Assembly (NCBI GenBank): GCA_015068495.1
Contig: SVKL01000009.1
Span: 1 to 64,000 of the forward strand
Origin: Oscillospiraceae bacterium
GTDB taxonomy: Bacteria; Bacillota; Clostridia; Oscillospirales; Oscillospiraceae
Direction of reading: 5' to 3'
Length of the DNA: 64,000 bases
Positions 9,016 through 17,987 of this stretch are shown in pieces. Position 1 is the first letter of the stretch. Each line of letters starts with the position of its first letter. Both the position numbers and the translations under genes were made by a program. The notes under the pieces were generated by a model that was not told where the DNA came from, ran no database searches, and saw nothing but the letters and a program-made list of their open reading frames with translations.

Positions 9016-9291
9016 TGCCGGCTGCTTTTGCCGTATTGCAGGAGAGAAATTCGTCTTTTGATGCGGATGCCATATACACTTTTGTGTAATCGCAATTAAT
9101 TTCATCGAAAAACATCGCAAAGACTAGACTTTTTGGGCATATACAGCTATAATAGTATGTTGAGAAATAGTATATATGCGTATGTGATTAAAGTATATGC
9201 TTTTATTCACGGGCGCTACGGGGATACCCATAGCAATGCCGCACGGAATATGTCGCAGACCACTCCCAGATTGTTTAGGAAGGTGCTTGAT
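9016..9291 (+). promoter_or_regulatory. Promoter and 5' leader of the pilus operon
   Basis: TAGACT (9125-9130), a 17-bp spacer and TATAAT (9148-9153) make a good vegetative promoter. The leader of about 130 nt then contains a short structured element (GCTA 9215-9218 and GGG 9221-9223 pairing with CCC 9227-9229 and TAGC 9231-9234). No known riboswitch core could be recognised. The sequence from 9016 to 9124 shows nothing else. Confidence 0.5.
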
Positions 9292-9624
9292 TTGACAGAA
9301 AAAGATTTGAAAAAGCTAAACCGTTATCAACTTCTCGAATTGTTGATTGTACAAACGGACCGGGCGGAGAATTTGCAGGCGAAATTGGATGCCGCAGAAA
9401 CCCAATTGGCCAATCAGGAACTGCAAATTTCTTCCTTAGGATCGATAGCGGAGGCATCCCTGCAATTGAAGGGGGTTTTCCAAGCCGCACAAGATGCTGC
9501 GGATATGTACATAGATGCAGCGAAAAAGCGTGCGGATGAAATCGAGGAAGCTGCGCATAAAAAAGCTGCCGGGATCCTTGCGCAGGCACAGGCGCAGGCT
9601 CGCCGGCTCAAAGGTGAAGGATAA
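9292..9624 (+). CDS. Coiled-coil protein at the head of the pilus operon
   Basis: Small predicted cytoplasmic protein of 110 aa. The start is taken as TTG 9292 because AGGAAGG (9277-9283) is 8 nt upstream and the product then begins MTEKDLKKLNRYQLLELL, a typical opening for this type; a longer frame from 9133 would include promoter DNA. The rest is rich in Ala, Glu, Gln and Lys heptads (about residues 25-105), predicting a long coiled coil. It lies 3 bp before the signal peptidase gene and is probably co-transcribed with the whole pilus operon. Function unknown; an assembly or scaffold role is only inferred from position. Confidence 0.7.
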   Translation: MTEKDLKKLNRYQLLELLIVQTDRAENLQAKLDAAETQLANQELQISSLGSIAEASLQLKGVFQAAQDAADMYIDAAKKRADEIEEAAHKKAAGILAQAQAQARRLKGEG

Positions 9625-9627
9625 TCT

Positions 9628-10224
9628 ATGGGAAAATATATTGCCAAGCATACCAAACATGATATGCCGCAGTTGGATGCGCTGCAAAAGGAGCTAAAGC
9701 GGGAACGGTATAAACGCCGGTTTCGCAGGCTGCTTCGCAGCACGGTAAACGCATTGGTTGTGGTTGCTGCGGTTGCGGCGCTGATTGCAACATTGGTTTT
9801 GCCGGTGCTGCAAATTGCCGGAACCAGTATGGAGCCCAGCCTGAGTGACGGCGATATCGTGCTGTTGGTAAAAACGGACAATCTGAAATCCGGCGATTTG
9901 TGCGCCTTTTATTACTCCAATAAAATATTGATCAAACGAGTCATTGCCACGCCCGGTGATTATATTTGGATTGAATCGGATGGCACTGTCTTTTTGAACG
10001 GAGAGCCTTTGGAAGAACCTTATGTCAGCGAAAAAGCTTTGGGCGAATGCGACGTGGAGTTCCCCTATCAGGTGCCGGAAAACAGTTACTTTATGATGGG
10101 AGATAAGCGGGAAACTTCCATCGACAGCCGCAGCAGCGTGATTGGCTGCATCGCGGAAGACCAAATTATCGGTAAGATCTTTTGTAAAATCTGGCCATTG
10201 AAGGATTTTGAACTCATTGGCTAA
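9628..10224 (+). CDS. Signal peptidase I of the pilus locus
   Basis: Membrane serine protease that removes signal peptides. The 198-aa protein has a basic cytoplasmic N-terminus, one membrane helix (about 41-63), catalytic Ser67 in GTSMEPSL and catalytic Lys103 in LIKRVIATPGD. The C-terminal box is MMGDKRETSIDSR. The Ser/Lys dyad makes it a bacterial-type rather than an ER-type (SipW) enzyme. Its place between the coiled-coil gene and the tip adhesin suggests it is dedicated to processing pilin precursors, as in other pilus islands with an embedded SipA/LepB homologue. Whether it is an active peptidase or a chaperone is not visible. Confidence 0.93.
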   Translation: MGKYIAKHTKHDMPQLDALQKELKRERYKRRFRRLLRSTVNALVVVAAVAALIATLVLPVLQIAGTSMEPSLSDGDIVLLVKTDNLKSGDLCAFYYSNKILIKRVIATPGDYIWIESDGTVFLNGEPLEEPYVSEKALGECDVEFPYQVPENSYFMMGDKRETSIDSRSSVIGCIAEDQIIGKIFCKIWPLKDFELIG

Positions 10225-10262
10225 CACCTAATATGCAACACCCCGGGGAAGGAGGTGAGATC

Positions 10263-13200
10263 TTGCCAGAGAATAAAGAAAGCCCGTTGGAACAACTAAA
10301 TATTTACAGTAAAGACCGGCGCAGTCTGTGGAAGATCGTCACCAGCCTTTCTCTGGTGGTGGTCTTGATCGTTTTCTGGAATTTGAAGCTGACCGGTATC
10401 GGTATTGCCGGAGAAGCCTTTTGCGGTATGCAGGAGCATATCCACAGCGAGCAATGTATGGAGGCAGAAAACCCCTGCACGTTGGAAGCGCATATCCACA
10501 CAGAAAGCTGCTACAGTGACATTACCGCAGATATAGAGACCAGTGATGACTGGGAACTGACGCTGGCGGATATGGTCCGGGGCCCCACTACCAAAGAAAA
10601 TGTAGTTTTGGTGGCGCAGTCCCAGCTGGGTTACACAGAAAGCCAGTTAAACTTCCAAGTAGACGCCCAAGGCGTCCGCAGAGGCATTACCCGCTACGGA
10701 CAGTGGTACGGAAACCCCTACGGAGATTGGTCAGCTATGTTTGCCGCCTTCTGCCTGCACTACGCCGGCGGGGAGGATGTGCCGATAAATGCAGGGCCGG
10801 AGGCTATGCGATTGGAATGGGAAACCGCAGAACTTTATCAAGCTGTGGCGGACGGTACGCCCCAAGCGGGCAATCTTCTCTTCCTTGACAAATCGGAAGA
10901 CAGCGCCGCAAGTGCCACAGCGGTGGCAATCATCACCGGTTTTGATGAAACAGGGATCGTCGTCATTGAAGGCGATCTGGAAAATGCGGTGGCCGAGACC
11001 AAATATGCCATCGACGATCCGGCAATTATGGGTTACGGTCTGACACCGTCCACCGATGATCAAATGTCCCAGCTGGCAGCGGGAGACGCCATCGCGCAGA
11101 CAGTCACCTACAGCACGCAGCTGTTTACCGCGCAAAATCTGTTCGTGGTGTATGCCACCAGCGGCGCAAACCATTACGCCTTTGACGGCAACGGCAATGC
11201 GGTGGCTATCACCATCGATGCAAACGGCAGCATTTACGCAGATGTGGCGGATCCGGATTCTCTGCTGTGGTCCTTCGCTTCTTCCGGCAACAATGCCTAT
11301 CTGATCCAAAATGCGGCAACCGGACGGTATATGCACGCCTATCCCAATAACGGCACAGGCGTCACCACCACCGGCGCGTATACCAGTACACTGATTACAT
11401 CCGGCTCCGGTGTCAAAATCCGGAGCAACACGGAATACAGCAAGCTGAACACAGCCAAAACCGCCTTCCAAATGACACAGAGTCAATCGGAGGCTGCAAC
11501 TTTCTACTTCGGTATGACAAGCCGCTGCACGGTTTGGCTGGACGGCACCGATGGCGGTCTGGGACATTTAACCGGCTCGCCGGACACGGCCTATTCCGTT
11601 TCTGTGGGGACGGCATTCCAATTGCCTACGGAATGGACATCCCCCAGCAAGTACAGCTACAAGCTTCGGGGCTGGTACGATATTACCAATGCCCGGTACT
11701 ATTTACCCGGCGAGGCAATGACGGTTACCGGAAATGCCGTGCTGTATGCAGACTGGGTGGCAAGTACTTACGATATTGGACAATTTAATGCATATGTGGC
11801 GGATTCGGTCAGCACCAGTTCCTTTATGACGACCCATATGTTTGACTATAACTATCTGTTTAACATCCATTCGTCAACGGCAACTTCTACGGTTACAGCT
11901 TCCGGTCACTCGGAGTCTTGGTCGATGGTGACCTCCGGGAATGTAGCCCATAACGGTGAGGAAACGCAGAACTTTATCTTTATCGACAACGATTCCGGCG
12001 GCGTGCTGTGTATGCCGAACAACAGAAGCTCCCAAAACGTGTATCCCGGCAGCGGTATCGTGACACCGGGAATCTATTCGGACAAGCTGGGGCAGCTGCT
12101 GTTTGCCACGGATAACTGCTATGATCCTGCCACCGGTACCGGCATTTTGGGTAAGACCTATCTTGGAACCGGTGACTACCTGTTCCAGATTATGGATGAT
12201 CCGGCGGATGAGCACTACGGTTATTACTATTATGACTCCAAGCACAATGCCGCATCCTATAACCAAAGCAAGGGACGCTTCTACGTATACGAGTATCTGT
12301 CGGCAACCTCGGATGCTATCGGCTCCACATACTCCGACTTCCTGCCGCTGAACTCTCCCTATGCCAATACCAACGGCAAAACGGTGGGTACTTACAATTA
12401 TGCCGGTGTGGACGGAGAATATAATGGTGTTGCCCACTACCGCTACGACTCCAAATACAATTCAGGCAATTACAATTCGGTAAACAATGTACAAACCGAC
12501 TATGCCTACGGCATGCGGACGGATATCAAGTTCTATCTGCCCAACGAGCCCGGCAGCGACGGCAACAAGGACCTGTACGGCAATGATATGCAGTTCCAGT
12601 TCAGTGGTGACGATGACCTGTGGGTGCTGATCGACGGCCAGCTGGTGTTGGATATCGGCGGCATCCACGGCGCGGAAGAAGGCGTTATCGACTTCTCTAC
12701 CGGTCAGGTGACGGTGCAGGGAAAAAACCAGACAAGCTTGATGGACTTGGGAATCGATGCAGGTGACCATACACTGTCTATTCTTTATTTGGAACGTGGC
12801 TCGTCTATGTCCAACTGTTCCATCTACTTTAACCTTGCGCCGCGTTTTGGCTTGGAAATTCAAAAAGAGGATGTTCTGACCCAGCAATTGCTGGATGGTA
12901 CCCAGTTCACGGTTTATGAGGATCTGGACTGCACCCAGCCTGCTGATCTGTGGGACAGCGAAGAAGCCTACAATCAGGATGTCCTTGACGGCACGCTGGA
13001 CGGGGCAAAGAGCACCTTTACCGTAACAGACGGCGTTGCCAAGCTGTGGGGTCTCGGCTCCGGCAATACCTATTACATCAAAGAAACCGGACCTCCGGCT
13101 GCGGAGGGATACGGTCTTGCAAGCGGCGTCATCCGCTTGATCATCGAAAAGGGCGGTTTGGCAACTTACCGCGTGGATGTAATCGCCGATGCAGACGGGA

Positions 13201-14534
13201 ATGAACCCTCCAACGGTTTTACCGTTCACGGCGTGAAGATCGACGAGGAGACAAAAACGGTTTATATCGTTGCTACCAACGCACCGGAATCTGTGATTGA
13301 AACCACCACTGTTCAAGTCATCAAAAAGTGGGAGGATAACAAATCTCACGCAGATGATTACGTGCAGGCGTACCTGACGGTCACAGATCCCGACGGGACG
13401 GTTCGCCGGATTCGTGAAATAACCCTCAGTGATGAAAATGCGTGGACGTACACTTGGACCAATCTTCCGAAATACGATTACGAGGCTATGACGGAAGTAC
13501 AGTATGGAATTGAAGAGTCCTATGAATCGGGCTACTATTCCACTGTACGGCAGATCACGCAGATCGAAATATCGAAAACCGAATGGGCGGAGGCTACCAG
13601 CTTCCTGAACGGCGAAAGCTACATTCTGAAGCATAGCAGCGGATACCTCTCCACCACATCCCCATCGGATGGAAAACTGAAATGGGTGGATGAGGCAACA
13701 GCCCAAGAATCTTCGCTGGCGCTGTGGACGGCTACGGTCAGCAGCGGAAAGGTGAAGTTCACAAACGGTGCAGGGTATAGCCTGACATTGAACTACAGTA
13801 GCTGGAATAGCAGTAGTCGCTATTTCTACGCGACAACCAGCGCTTCCTCTTACCAAAGTTTCACTCCGGTGGATGCCAATACCGGCTTCAGGTTCTACAT
13901 TACCCGAAGTAACCGGAATTACTATATGACTGATCTGGATTCCTCCACAGGACGAATCAGCACCTCCACATCCGCCAACACCGGAATGATCCTGACGCCA
14001 ATGGAAAAAATCACGCAGACGGACATTCAAGAGGTAGAGGACTGGGCATACCAAATCACCAACACACCGCTGGCAGCCGGAAATGAAACCTCTGTAGCGG
14101 TGAGAAAAGAGTGGGTGATCCCGGCGGGTTACAGCAAAACGCTGTATCAGGAATATGCAGTTACCGTACGGCTTCTTGCCAACGGTGTTAACACAGGACG
14201 CAGCATCACGCTGAACCTGAAGAATAACTGGGAAGGTGTTTTCCAAGGTCTGCCCTGTCAGGACGACAATGGAAATGTGATCCAATACACAGTGGATGAA
14301 ATTTGGGAAAAGCTACACTGGAGCACCTCCTACGGAGAAATCCAATCCTCCGGCGGTTCTCCGCCCACCTATTCTGTTGTCATCACCAACACCTACCACC
14401 CGGGCGGCCCTATGCTGCCCTCCACGGGCTCCGCAGCCCGACTCATCTATATGCTTTGCGGATCCGGCATAATGCTCGGTTCGCTGGTATACGGAATCGG
14501 ATCAAGGCGCAAGCGGGAAAGGAGGTTTGAATAG
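10263..14534 (+). CDS. Pilus tip/major adhesin: pseudo-CHAP, fibro-slime and Cna-B domains, LPSTG anchor
   Basis: Large surface protein of 1423 aa. The start is TTG 10263, because AAGGAGGTGA lies at 10249-10258; the longer frame from 10233 begins before this site. Order: membrane or signal segment (about 23-50); tandem CX4HXHX3C motif (Cys54 to Cys83); a CHAP-like fold (about 110-260) with Ser157 where the catalytic Cys is expected and Ala220 where the His is expected; a repeat-rich beta region; an InlB-type segment (YKLRGWYD); a fibro-slime domain near 778-850 (FSGDDDLWVLIDG, DIGGIHG); Cna-B domains (FGLEIQKED; TVQVIKKWED; VAVRKEWV), with a lectin-like insertion between the last two; LPSTG at 1385-1389, a hydrophobic helix and RRKRERR. 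The fibro-slime and CHAP-like parts suggest ligand binding at the tip; the adhesin role is inferred. Confidence 0.88.
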   Translation: MPENKESPLEQLNIYSKDRRSLWKIVTSLSLVVVLIVFWNLKLTGIGIAGEAFCGMQEHIHSEQCMEAENPCTLEAHIHTESCYSDITADIETSDDWELTLADMVRGPTTKENVVLVAQSQLGYTESQLNFQVDAQGVRRGITRYGQWYGNPYGDWSAMFAAFCLHYAGGEDVPINAGPEAMRLEWETAELYQAVADGTPQAGNLLFLDKSEDSAASATAVAIITGFDETGIVVIEGDLENAVAETKYAIDDPAIMGYGLTPSTDDQMSQLAAGDAIAQTVTYSTQLFTAQNLFVVYATSGANHYAFDGNGNAVAITIDANGSIYADVADPDSLLWSFASSGNNAYLIQNAATGRYMHAYPNNGTGVTTTGAYTSTLITSGSGVKIRSNTEYSKLNTAKTAFQMTQSQSEAATFYFGMTSRCTVWLDGTDGGLGHLTGSPDTAYSVSVGTAFQLPTEWTSPSKYSYKLRGWYDITNARYYLPGEAMTVTGNAVLYADWVASTYDIGQFNAYVADSVSTSSFMTTHMFDYNYLFNIHSSTATSTVTASGHSESWSMVTSGNVAHNGEETQNFIFIDNDSGGVLCMPNNRSSQNVYPGSGIVTPGIYSDKLGQLLFATDNCYDPATGTGILGKTYLGTGDYLFQIMDDPADEHYGYYYYDSKHNAASYNQSKGRFYVYEYLSATSDAIGSTYSDFLPLNSPYANTNGKTVGTYNYAGVDGEYNGVAHYRYDSKYNSGNYNSVNNVQTDYAYGMRTDIKFYLPNEPGSDGNKDLYGNDMQFQFSGDDDLWVLIDGQLVLDIGGIHGAEEGVIDFSTGQVTVQGKNQTSLMDLGIDAGDHTLSILYLERGSSMSNCSIYFNLAPRFGLEIQKEDVLTQQLLDGTQFTVYEDLDCTQPADLWDSEEAYNQDVLDGTLDGAKSTFTVTDGVAKLWGLGSGNTYYIKETGPPAAEGYGLASGVIRLIIEKGGLATYRVDVIADADGNEPSNGFTVHGVKIDEETKTVYIVATNAPESVIETTTVQVIKKWEDNKSHADDYVQAYLTVTDPDGTVRRIREITLSDENAWTYTWTNLPKYDYEAMTEVQYGIEESYESGYYSTVRQITQIEISKTEWAEATSFLNGESYILKHSSGYLSTTSPSDGKLKWVDEATAQESSLALWTATVSSGKVKFTNGAGYSLTLNYSSWNSSSRYFYATTSASSYQSFTPVDANTGFRFYITRSNRNYYMTDLDSSTGRISTSTSANTGMILTPMEKITQTDIQEVEDWAYQITNTPLAAGNETSVAVRKEWVIPAGYSKTLYQEYAVTVRLLANGVNTGRSITLNLKNNWEGVFQGLPCQDDNGNVIQYTVDEIWEKLHWSTSYGEIQSSGGSPPTYSVVITNTYHPGGPMLPSTGSAARLIYMLCGSGIMLGSLVYGIGSRRKRERRFE

Positions 14535-14623
14535 CCTTCTGATCGCGGCAAAAATTGCGCCGTGAATTCGATCTCCACATAAATATATTTATAAAAAATT
14601 ATTATACGAAAGGAAAAAACATT

Positions 14624-16153
14624 ATGAAAAAGATCATCTCTTTAATCATGGCACTGGCTCTGATCGCATCTTTCTCCATCACCGCTCTGGCAGCAGAGAA
14701 CATCACCAACAATGTACCAGACACTTCCGGCTCCATCACCATCAACGGCATTAGCGAAGGCAATGTTTACGCCATTTACAAGCTGCTGCATCTGGAAAGC
14801 TATGATGTAAGCGCAGGCGCATACGCATACAAGGCAAGCGCAGACTGGGTTAATTTCTTCAAGACCACTGAAGCTAAGGCATATATGTCCACTGATGCCG
14901 ACGGTTATGTGACCTGGACTACCACCGAAGACGATGACACCAAGGCAGCCTTTGCAAAGCTGGCTCTGGATTACGCGCAGGCAAACGGCATTAGTCCCGT
15001 AAAGTCCTCCACCAATGCCGGCGAATTTGTCGTTACCGAAAGCTCCGGTAAGTTCTCCGAACTGGAGCTGGGCTACTATCTGGTAGACTCCACTATGGGT
15101 GCTCTGTGTGGTCTGACCACCACCAACCCCGACGCATCTATCAACGCTAAGAACGGCACTCCCACCATCGACAAGCAGGTTGAAGAAGACTCCACTCTGC
15201 AGTGGGGCGCAAGCAACTCCGCTGATATCGGCCAGGGTATCAACTACCGCGTAACTATCAATGTCCACGCAGGTGCACAAAACTATGTTCTGCACGATAC
15301 CATGGAAGACGGCCTGACCTTTGGCTCTGTTACCGGCATTGACCATGTGGTTCCCGGTGTTGGCACCACCCCTGTTGACCCAAGCAAGTATGAAGTTAAG
15401 ACCGTCGCCGACGGTGTCACCGACGGCTGTGACTTTGAAATCCATTTCTCTCAGGCGCTCTGTGACGAACTGGAGACCAACGACAAGCTCATCGTCCACT
15501 ACAACGCTAAATTGAACGAAAAAGCCACCATCGGCAACGAGGACAGCAACGACAATACTGCATGGCTGACCTTCGGTACTCCGCTGAATGAAAATGAACC
15601 CTACAAGTCCAATGTAGACACTGTTTCCACCTACACCTACGGTTTTGACCTCGTTAAGACGGATTCCTCCAACAAGCTTATCGATGGCGCTGAATTTAAA
15701 ATCTATGACGCTGCTACCGACGGCGACGAGATTGCAGTTGTGCAGGTGCTGGACAGCCACGGAGACCCCGTCCTCGTAGACGGTTACCACCTCTACCGCA
15801 AGGCAACCGCAGAGGAGACAGGCACCAATGTAATCGTAGTAAATGGCAAGGTCCGTGTGAACGGTCTGGACAACGGTACTTACTATCTGGACGAGTTGAT
15901 TGCGCCTGACGGCTTCAACAAGCTGTCTGCCCGTCAGAAGTTCATCATCTCCGACAACAACCTGGATGCTACCTTCAACGGTACTATCTATTCCTCCGGC
16001 TCCGGTGTCCATGTGGTCAACAAGAACGGCACTATGCTGCCTGAGACCGGCGGTATGGGTACTGTCCTGTTCATCACCTTTGGTACAATCGTAGTTCTGT
16101 GTGCCGGTGTTCTGCTGGTTACCAAGAAGAGAATGTCCATGATCAAGGATTGA
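14624..16153 (+). CDS. Sortase-assembled backbone pilin
   Basis: Major pilin of 509 aa. ATG 14624 follows AAAGGA and gives a classical signal peptide ending near Ala24. Lys184 in TPTIDKQVEED is placed like a pilin-motif lysine, the residue that accepts the sortase acyl intermediate. A later Cna-B domain holds the E-box GTYYLDELIAPDGF, whose Glu would support an isopeptide bond. LPETGG at 472-477 is followed by a hydrophobic helix and KKRMSMIKD. Position directly before a class C sortase and a length near 500 aa agree with a backbone subunit. A 30-bp palindrome follows the stop. Confidence 0.92.
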   Translation: MKKIISLIMALALIASFSITALAAENITNNVPDTSGSITINGISEGNVYAIYKLLHLESYDVSAGAYAYKASADWVNFFKTTEAKAYMSTDADGYVTWTTTEDDDTKAAFAKLALDYAQANGISPVKSSTNAGEFVVTESSGKFSELELGYYLVDSTMGALCGLTTTNPDASINAKNGTPTIDKQVEEDSTLQWGASNSADIGQGINYRVTINVHAGAQNYVLHDTMEDGLTFGSVTGIDHVVPGVGTTPVDPSKYEVKTVADGVTDGCDFEIHFSQALCDELETNDKLIVHYNAKLNEKATIGNEDSNDNTAWLTFGTPLNENEPYKSNVDTVSTYTYGFDLVKTDSSNKLIDGAEFKIYDAATDGDEIAVVQVLDSHGDPVLVDGYHLYRKATAEETGTNVIVVNGKVRVNGLDNGTYYLDELIAPDGFNKLSARQKFIISDNNLDATFNGTIYSSGSGVHVVNKNGTMLPETGGMGTVLFITFGTIVVLCAGVLLVTKKRMSMIKD

Positions 16154-16181
16154 TCGTAACGATTCGGTTGTATAAATTTAA

Positions 16182-16211
16182 CCCCGGCAGGAGCAATTGC
16201 TCCTGCCGGGG
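16182..16211 (+). other. 30-bp perfect palindrome between pilin and sortase genes
   Basis: CCCCGGCAGGAGCAA followed by its exact reverse complement, centre at 16196/16197. RNA from here can form a 13-bp stem with a 4-nt loop. Only GGGGAAACCC follows and no T-run, so it is more likely an attenuating or 3'-protecting structure than a full terminator. It would let pilin mRNA exceed sortase mRNA. Confidence 0.75.
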
Positions 16212-16242
16212 GAAACCCGGAAATAACATTAGGGAGAGACCT

Positions 16243-17073
16243 ATGAAAAGCAGAAAAACCACAATTATTCTCTTAATATCGTTTTTTATAGGCCTGTCCG
16301 TGCTGTTATACCCGTCAATCAGCAGCTATTGGAACTCCAAGACCCAGAGTGAGGCCATAGTTGACTATGAATCTATGCTGGCACAGTATAAGCCTGAAGA
16401 CTATACGGCGATTTTTCAAGAAGCCGATGCGTATAATCGGGAGCTTCTGCAGCTGGAAGAACCGTTGCTGGAGCATACCCGGCTTACGGAGTACAACAGG
16501 ATACTCAATATCAGCGGCAACGGTATGATGGGGTATATTACAATCCCAAAAATCAGTCAGGAGCTGCCGGTGTATCACGGCACATCCGATGGCGTGCTTA
16601 GCGTTGCTGTAGGTCATTTGCAGGGCACCAGCCTGCCTGTTGGCGGCAAAAGCACCCACAGTGTGGTATCAGCCCACCGGGGTTTGCCCACAGCGGTTCT
16701 GTTTACCCACCTAGACAGAATGGAGGTAGGCGATACCTTCCATTTTACCATCCTCGACCGCACGATTATCTATGAAGTGGATGAAATCCGCATTGTGGAA
16801 CCCAATGATACAAGTTTAATTCAAATTGTGGATGGAAAAGACTACTGCACACTGCTTACCTGCACACCTTACGGTATCAACACACAGCGTCTGCTGGTGC
16901 GGGGACATCAGGTGGATGCCACCCAAACCCGCAGTATCTATATTGCCAATGAGGCATATCGCATCGAGCCTCTGATTGTTATGCCGATTGTGGCGCTTCC
17001 GATTGTTTTTGCATTGCTGATTTATGTGATGGTAGCACCGGTGAAAAAAGAAACCTTGGGGGAGAATATTTGA
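16243..17073 (+). CDS. srtC: Class C (pilin-polymerising) sortase
   Basis: Transpeptidase that joins pilin LPXTG threonine to the pilin lysine. The 276-aa protein starts at ATG 16243 (GGGAGAG upstream). It has an N-terminal helix (about 8-24), an extracytoplasmic catalytic domain with His145 in VVSAHRG, Cys207 in TLLTCTPYG and Arg216 in QRLLVRG, and a C-terminal membrane helix, the two-helix topology of class C. The segment GTSLPVGGKSTHSV is also typical. All three catalytic residues are intact, unlike the homologue at 17984. The minor pilin start overlaps its stop codon. Confidence 0.95.
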   Translation: MKSRKTTIILLISFFIGLSVLLYPSISSYWNSKTQSEAIVDYESMLAQYKPEDYTAIFQEADAYNRELLQLEEPLLEHTRLTEYNRILNISGNGMMGYITIPKISQELPVYHGTSDGVLSVAVGHLQGTSLPVGGKSTHSVVSAHRGLPTAVLFTHLDRMEVGDTFHFTILDRTIIYEVDEIRIVEPNDTSLIQIVDGKDYCTLLTCTPYGINTQRLLVRGHQVDATQTRSIYIANEAYRIEPLIVMPIVALPIVFALLIYVMVAPVKKETLGENI

Positions 17074-17987
17074 TGAAAAAGCGAATTCTACCGCGCATAT
17101 TGTTGTTGCTTATGTGCTTCACAGCGCTTTGCACGCCTCGAGCCCAAGCAGTAACACCATTGGAGCCTGATGCGGAAGCGAGCCTTACTTTGCACTATCA
17201 AAAAGCTGGGGATACCTTTGCGGATTTATCCATTGGGATTTATCGGATAGCCGAGGCATTTCCTGATGGCTCTTTCCAACTGATGGAACCTTTTGCGTCG
17301 TTCCCGCTAAACATTCACGGCATTACCACGCAGGAACAATGGAATCAGGTGGCGCAAACCGTGTATTCCTACATTGTTTCCGACCAAATAGCCCCGGACG
17401 CTGAAAAGACGACAGACGGAAACGGCGAGGTCTGTTTTGCAGATTTAGATACCGGCTTGTATTTTGTCCGGGAGGCGGTAGCGGAAAACACCAACGGTAC
17501 CTATATATTCAACCAGTTTATGGTTTATGTGCCGACACCCCAGCCGGACGGCACCTATAGCTATGCTGTGGAGGCAAAACCGAAATGTACCAATTTCGTT
17601 CCGAAAAATCAGTATAGCGTTACGAAACTGTGGCAAGATGGTGGCAATCAGTATCTCCGTCCCAAAGAAGTGACAGTGGATATCTATAGAGACGGCGTGC
17701 TGTATGAAACGCAGATTTTGCGAGCAGAAAACAATTGGTCCTATATTTGGTATGTTTCCGGTGAGGCTCACAGTCAGTGGACAGTAGCAGAGAGAACTGT
17801 TCCGGATAACTACAAGGTGACCATCCGGCAAAATGGCAGTCATTTCTCTGTTATCAATACGTGCCAATCCACCCCGGATATGCCGCAAACCGGCGACAGC
17901 GCCACACCGATGCTGTGGATTTTGCTGATGTGCTTCTCAGGTATTACGCTGGTGATTCTCGGCAGTTACAGCAGGAGGCGCGGATGA
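17073..17987 (+). CDS. Minor pilin/base subunit with MPQTG anchor
   Basis: 304-aa secreted protein with a signal peptide (ending around PRAQA), a domain with GNGEVCFADLDTGLYFVREA resembling a Cna-B E-box region, and a second Cna-B domain (VTKLWQDGGNQYLRPKEV). It ends in MPQTGDS, a hydrophobic helix and SRRRG, a variant LPXTG signal. ATG 17073 overlaps the stop of the sortase by one base. Small Cna-B proteins with variant signals behind SrtC usually act as the basal subunit that attaches the pilus to the wall; that role is inferred here. Confidence 0.88.
   Translation: MKKRILPRILLLLMCFTALCTPRAQAVTPLEPDAEASLTLHYQKAGDTFADLSIGIYRIAEAFPDGSFQLMEPFASFPLNIHGITTQEQWNQVAQTVYSYIVSDQIAPDAEKTTDGNGEVCFADLDTGLYFVREAVAENTNGTYIFNQFMVYVPTPQPDGTYSYAVEAKPKCTNFVPKNQYSVTKLWQDGGNQYLRPKEVTVDIYRDGVLYETQILRAENNWSYIWYVSGEAHSQWTVAERTVPDNYKVTIRQNGSHFSVINTCQSTPDMPQTGDSATPMLWILLMCFSGITLVILGSYSRRRG

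Noticed and set aside
9205-9260. c-di-GMP-I riboswitch before the pilus operon
   Set aside because: Only a vague match to the 3' half; the GCAAACC block and P1b loop are missing, so it is reported only as a structured leader.
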